From Paenibacillus odorifer (GTDB lineage: Bacteria > Bacillota > Bacilli > Paenibacillales > Paenibacillaceae), in assembly GCF_000758725.1 (NCBI RefSeq), contig NZ_CP009428.1, forward strand, positions 124,001 to 188,000: a stretch of DNA of 64,000 nt, written 5' to 3'. Each line of letters opens with the position of its first letter. Position 1 is the stretch's first letter. Positions 60,876-64,000 of this stretch are shown here, piece by piece. The notes under the pieces are model-generated. The model was not told where the DNA came from. It made no database searches and saw only the letters and a program-made list of their open reading frames with translations. Both the position numbers and the translations under genes were made by a program.

Positions 60876-60938
60876 TAAAATATAAAGAGGCTGTGCCCTA
60901 TCCTTTATGGTTAGAGCACAGCCTCTTTATATTTTTAC
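60876..60938. terminator. Bidirectional terminator between the SGNH hydrolase gene and clpP
   Basis: AAATATAAAGAGGCTGTGC pairs with GCACAGCCTCTTTATATTT, a 19-bp stem with A/T-rich ends on both sides. It serves both convergent genes. Confidence 0.9.
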
Positions 60939-60946
60939 TTTATAGC

Positions 60947-61543
60947 TTACACACCGCTAGGCAATGTCTTCTCGATTACTTTATCTACGATACCGTATTC
61001 AGCCGCGTCTGCAGCAGTCATGAAGTAGTCGCGATCTGTATCCTTCTCAATACGTTCTAGAGGTTGACCCGTACGTTCTGCTAGAATACGGTTCAGCTTA
61101 TCGCGCAATTTGAGGATGCGGCGGGCACGGATTTCAATGTCCGTAGCTTGACCTTGAGCACCACCCAGAGGCTGGTGGATCATGATCTCGCTGTTAGGCA
61201 GTGCGAAGCGTTTGCCTTTGGCGCCAGCGTTTAGCAGGAAAGCTCCCATGGAAGCTGCCATACCCACACAGATGGTGGAAACGTCTGGTTTAATGTACTG
61301 CATTGTATCAAAAATAGCCATACCTGCAGTAATGGAACCGCCTGGGCTATTCACGTAAAGGTGAATGTCCTTGTCAGGATCTTCGGCAGCCAAGAACAGC
61401 ATTTGTGCGATGATAGAATTGGCTACCACGTCATTAACCTCCGTTCCAAGGAAAATGATGCGGTCCTTCAGCAGGCGGGAATAGATGTCATAAGCGCGCT
61501 CGCCGCGGTTGCTCTGTTCTACTACCATAGGAATATAACTCAC
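60947..61543 (-). CDS. clpP: ATP-dependent Clp protease proteolytic subunit
   Basis: Forms the 14-mer proteolytic chamber that works with ClpX/ClpC to degrade damaged and regulatory proteins. Triad: Ser98 in [11 protein letters not shown], His123 in [12 protein letters not shown], Asp172 in [20 protein letters not shown]. At 198 aa it matches B. subtilis ClpP. AAGGAGG precedes the ATG on the minus strand. A CtsR box overlaps its promoter, so heat and stress induction are predicted. Confidence 0.97.
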   Translation of the reverse strand: MSYIPMVVEQSNRGERAYDIYSRLLKDRIIFLGTEVNDVVANSIIAQMLFLAAEDPDKDIHLYVNSPGGSITAGMAIFDTMQYIKPDVSTICVGMAASMGAFLLNAGAKGKRFALPNSEIMIHQPLGGAQGQATDIEIRARRILKLRDKLNRILAERTGQPLERIEKDTDRDYFMTAADAAEYGIVDKVIEKTLPSGV

Positions 61544-61608
61544 GTGGAAAACCTCCTTGATATTGGTTCTTCAAATGTATTCATTTTTACTCTTGCCGTA
61601 TTACCCAC

Positions 61609-61648
61609 ATGATAAACAAATTCAAACAAAAAGTCAAAGAAAGTCAAA
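61609..61648 (-). promoter_or_regulatory. clpP promoter with CtsR operator
   Basis: On the plus strand AGTCAAA-GAA-AGTCAAA (61632-61648) fits the CtsR heptad repeat RGTCAAA-NAN-RGTCAAA exactly. On the minus strand a TTGACT within it serves as -35, with TATCAT 17 bp downstream as -10. Repressor binding would block polymerase. Confidence 0.78.
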
Positions 61649-61657
61649 CTTATATTC

Positions 61658-61687
61658 AAAAAAAAGAGCCGACAAGCGGCTCTTTGG
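61658..61687 (-). terminator. tRNA-Arg terminator
   Basis: On the minus strand AAAGAGCCG-cttgt-CGGCTCTTT followed by a T-run, 50 bases after the tRNA. A second hairpin TAGTAGT/ACTACTA lies between (61692-61711). Confidence 0.82.
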
Positions 61688-61736
61688 TTAAGTAGTAGTA
61701 TAGGCACTACTAAATTATGTACAAAAATCAAATTAA

Positions 61737-61811
61737 TGGCGCGCCCGCCAAGAATCGAACTTGGATCTCAGGCTTCGGAGGCCTACGTCATATCCATTGG
61801 ACCACGGGCGC
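61737..61811 (-). tRNA. tRNA-Arg (CCG)
   Basis: Acceptor GCGCCCG/CGGGCGC, anticodon loop CTCCGAA, CCA encoded. Lone tRNA upstream of clpP. Confidence 0.95.
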
Positions 61812-61964
61812 AACAAAAATGATTATAATACAATTTTTACACAATTGCAATGTAATATTAATACTGGACAAGCGCTCTAGGGGCAGGCATCGGGCGCTAT
61901 ATCTTTTTCTGACCTTATTAATGTATAAGAAGACAAGCGCTTGAGAATTCTACTCTCGGAAGAC

Positions 61965-62034
61965 TTGCGCTTCGAGCAATATTTGGTTAGAATATGGGTG
62001 GGACTTAAAAAGTTTACCCGGGACGTTTTGAGAC
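61965..62034 (+). promoter_or_regulatory. cggR-gapA promoter and CggR operator
   Basis: TTGCGC (61965-61970), 17 bp, TAGAAT (61988-61993). Just downstream TGGGAC-N6-AGTT-N4-CGGGAC-N6-AGAC (61999-62034) has the spacing of the B. subtilis CggR operator (CGGGAC-N6-TGTC twice, N4 between) with a few mismatches. Repression lifted by fructose 1,6-bisphosphate is expected. The 61812-61964 stretch has no gene; ACAAGCGCT occurs twice in it. Confidence 0.7.
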
Positions 62035-62079
62035 CATGAACAAGGGAATAGAGGAAGACGAAGTTGCAGGAGTGAAAGT

Positions 62080-63132
62080 ATGCGTAATTTATTAGATATC
62101 CAAAAGCAGCTTCTGCCTGATCTCATGGAAACCCTTAAGAGACGGTACACGATTCTTCATCAGATCATGCTGTCCGATATTATTGGGCGCAGAACGCTAG
62201 CCGCTTCGCTAGATATGACTGAGCGGGTACTGCGTGCCGAGACGGATCTTCTGAAATCGCAAGGGCTTATTGAGATCGAGAGTGTTGGCATGCGCATTAG
62301 CGCTGCTGGACGTAGACTGCTTGATTTGCTAGAGCCGGTTGTTAAGAGCCTATTTGGTCTGGATGAGCTGGAAGAGAAAATTCGAGCAACGTATGGTCTG
62401 GATAAAGTTATTGTAGTACCGGGTGATTGTGAGTCATCGCCGTTCACCAAACGAGAGCTTGGCCGGGCGGGTGCGAAAGCACTGCTGAGTATACTTCGCG
62501 CAGATGATACAGTTGCCGTCACAGGTGGATCGACGCTTGCCGATATGGCTGATCAACTGACACCGCCGTTGTCCCTTTCCTATAAGAACGCTTGGTTTGT
62601 TCCGGCGCGTGGAGGATTAGGAGAGAGTATGGAGATTCAAGCCAACACGATTGCCTCAACAATGGCAAAGCGGGTTGGAGCCAACTACCGGTTGTTGCAT
62701 GTCCCTGATTTGCTTAGTGGGGATGCATACCAATCGCTGGCACTTGACTCTAATATTGGAGAGATTGTACAAACCATCCGCAGTTCGCGTATTATTGTAC
62801 ATGGGATTGGGGATGCCATTGAAATGACCCGCCGCCGCAAACTGGACGAGGCTACAGTCTCGGAAATCCAGGGTGAAGGGGCAGTGGCCGAATCTTTTGG
62901 CTATTATTTCAATGAAGAGGGTCAGGTTGTCCATACCATGCTTACGATGGGTCTACGTCTAGAAGATATTATTCGGACAGAGAAAGTCATCGGTATTGCA
63001 GGAGGCAAACCCAAGGCCAAAGCCATTCATGCCATGCTGCGTTTCGGGCAGGAGAATATTCTCGTCACGGACGAGGCTGCCGCAGTAGAAATAGGCAAGG
63101 AAATTGACAATCAACTACAGCTATCTTCGTAG
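62080..63132 (+). CDS. cggR: Central glycolytic genes regulator CggR
   Basis: SorC/DeoR-type repressor of the gapA operon that responds to fructose 1,6-bisphosphate. An N-terminal winged HTH (SDIIGRRTLAASLDMTERVLRAETDLLKSQGLI, about 33-65) is followed by a sugar-phosphate-binding domain (VAVTGGSTLADMADQL; VPARGGLGES; GIGDAIEMTRRRKLD). At 350 aa it is slightly longer than the B. subtilis protein. GTTGCAGGAGTG precedes the ATG. It is upstream of gapA and its own operator, so it autoregulates. Confidence 0.94.
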   Translation: MRNLLDIQKQLLPDLMETLKRRYTILHQIMLSDIIGRRTLAASLDMTERVLRAETDLLKSQGLIEIESVGMRISAAGRRLLDLLEPVVKSLFGLDELEEKIRATYGLDKVIVVPGDCESSPFTKRELGRAGAKALLSILRADDTVAVTGGSTLADMADQLTPPLSLSYKNAWFVPARGGLGESMEIQANTIASTMAKRVGANYRLLHVPDLLSGDAYQSLALDSNIGEIVQTIRSSRIIVHGIGDAIEMTRRRKLDEATVSEIQGEGAVAESFGYYFNEEGQVVHTMLTMGLRLEDIIRTEKVIGIAGGKPKAKAIHAMLRFGQENILVTDEAAAVEIGKEIDNQLQLSS

Positions 63133-63191
63133 TTTTTAGATTGCAGGCAATACAACATACTTCTTGCATCATACTTAACATTGTTGTCATG

Positions 63192-63209
63192 ACAGACCTC
63201 ACCGTCTGT
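63192..63209 (+). promoter_or_regulatory. Stem-loop between cggR and gapA
   Basis: ACAGAC-ctcacc-GTCTGT followed by TTTTG, 40 bases before gapA. In B. subtilis the cggR-gapA message is cut near here and the gapA part is stable; this hairpin may protect the 5' end or act as a weak attenuator. Confidence 0.4.
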
Positions 63210-63214
63210 TTTGA

Positions 63215-64000
<786 letters not shown>

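Noticed and set aside
61868-61898. Third copy of the palindromic element near AGCGCTCTAGGGGCA
   Set aside because: Shares only short words with the two copies and lacks the CCTTATA core; too weak to claim.

Overview
The window is a stretch of chromosome from a low-to-mid GC, endospore-forming Bacillota. It is most probably a Paenibacillus: the 16S rRNA reads as that group, and gene order follows Bacillus subtilis with Paenibacillus-type differences. No prophage, insertion sequence, plasmid gene or CRISPR array is visible.

Layout. 1-12.2 kb: argS (cut by the window edge), a convergent S8 peptidase, then rpoE-pyrG-spo0F-fba-murA-rho-radical SAM-rpmE. This is the conserved argS/rpoE/pyrG neighbourhood, with an uncharacterised radical SAM gene between rho and rpmE and a one-base frameshift in rho. 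12.3-16.2 kb: SRP RNA, dnaX, ybaB, recR, yaaL-like and bofA. 16.2-22.5 kb: an rRNA operon with two tandem promoters, in the unusual order 16S-5S-tRNA-Ile-tRNA-Ala-23S, followed by eight tRNAs. 22.6-28.3 kb: a PucR-type regulator, an orphan MsmX-like sugar ATPase, then hprK-lgt-ppaX-acyltransferase. 28.6-32.7 kb: two tandem membrane acyltransferases and a gluconokinase on the opposite strand. 32.9-42.7 kb: the histidine operon hisZGDBHA-hisF-hisIE-hisJ plus a divergent prs paralogue, split between hisA and hisF by a 1.1-kb non-coding repeat region. 43-45.8 kb: a TPR protein and trxB. 46.1-51.8 kb: a hexuronate catabolism cluster (uxaC, LacI regulator, uxaB, uxaA). 52-53.5 kb: a DUF1858/DUF438-hemerythrin pair. 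53.7-58 kb: glcK-rapZ-yvcK-whiA-HPr. 58.1-60.9 kb: three uncharacterised proteins, two of them exported. 60.9-64 kb: clpP and tRNA-Arg on the minus strand, then cggR-gapA (gapA cut by the window edge).

Themes. Much of the window concerns central carbon control. HprK and an HPr carrying both His15 and Ser46, YvcK, RapZ, CggR-GapA, Fba, GlcK, an MsmX-like ATPase and gluconate/hexuronate genes are all here. Several control sites are readable: a GGGC start and attenuator before pyrG, a sigma-H promoter before spo0F, a CtsR box on the clpP promoter, a CggR operator, LacI-type operators before uxaC, and an FNR-like palindrome before the DUF1858 gene.

The most unusual structure is in the hisA-hisF gap. 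Seven degenerate 21-nt palindromes there have centres 51, 62 or 122 bp apart. They are flanked by an A-rich duplicated block on one side and a GC-richer repeat block on the other. A second small palindromic element occurs in two intergenic regions. All coordinates and motifs were read by eye; no search or folding program was run.
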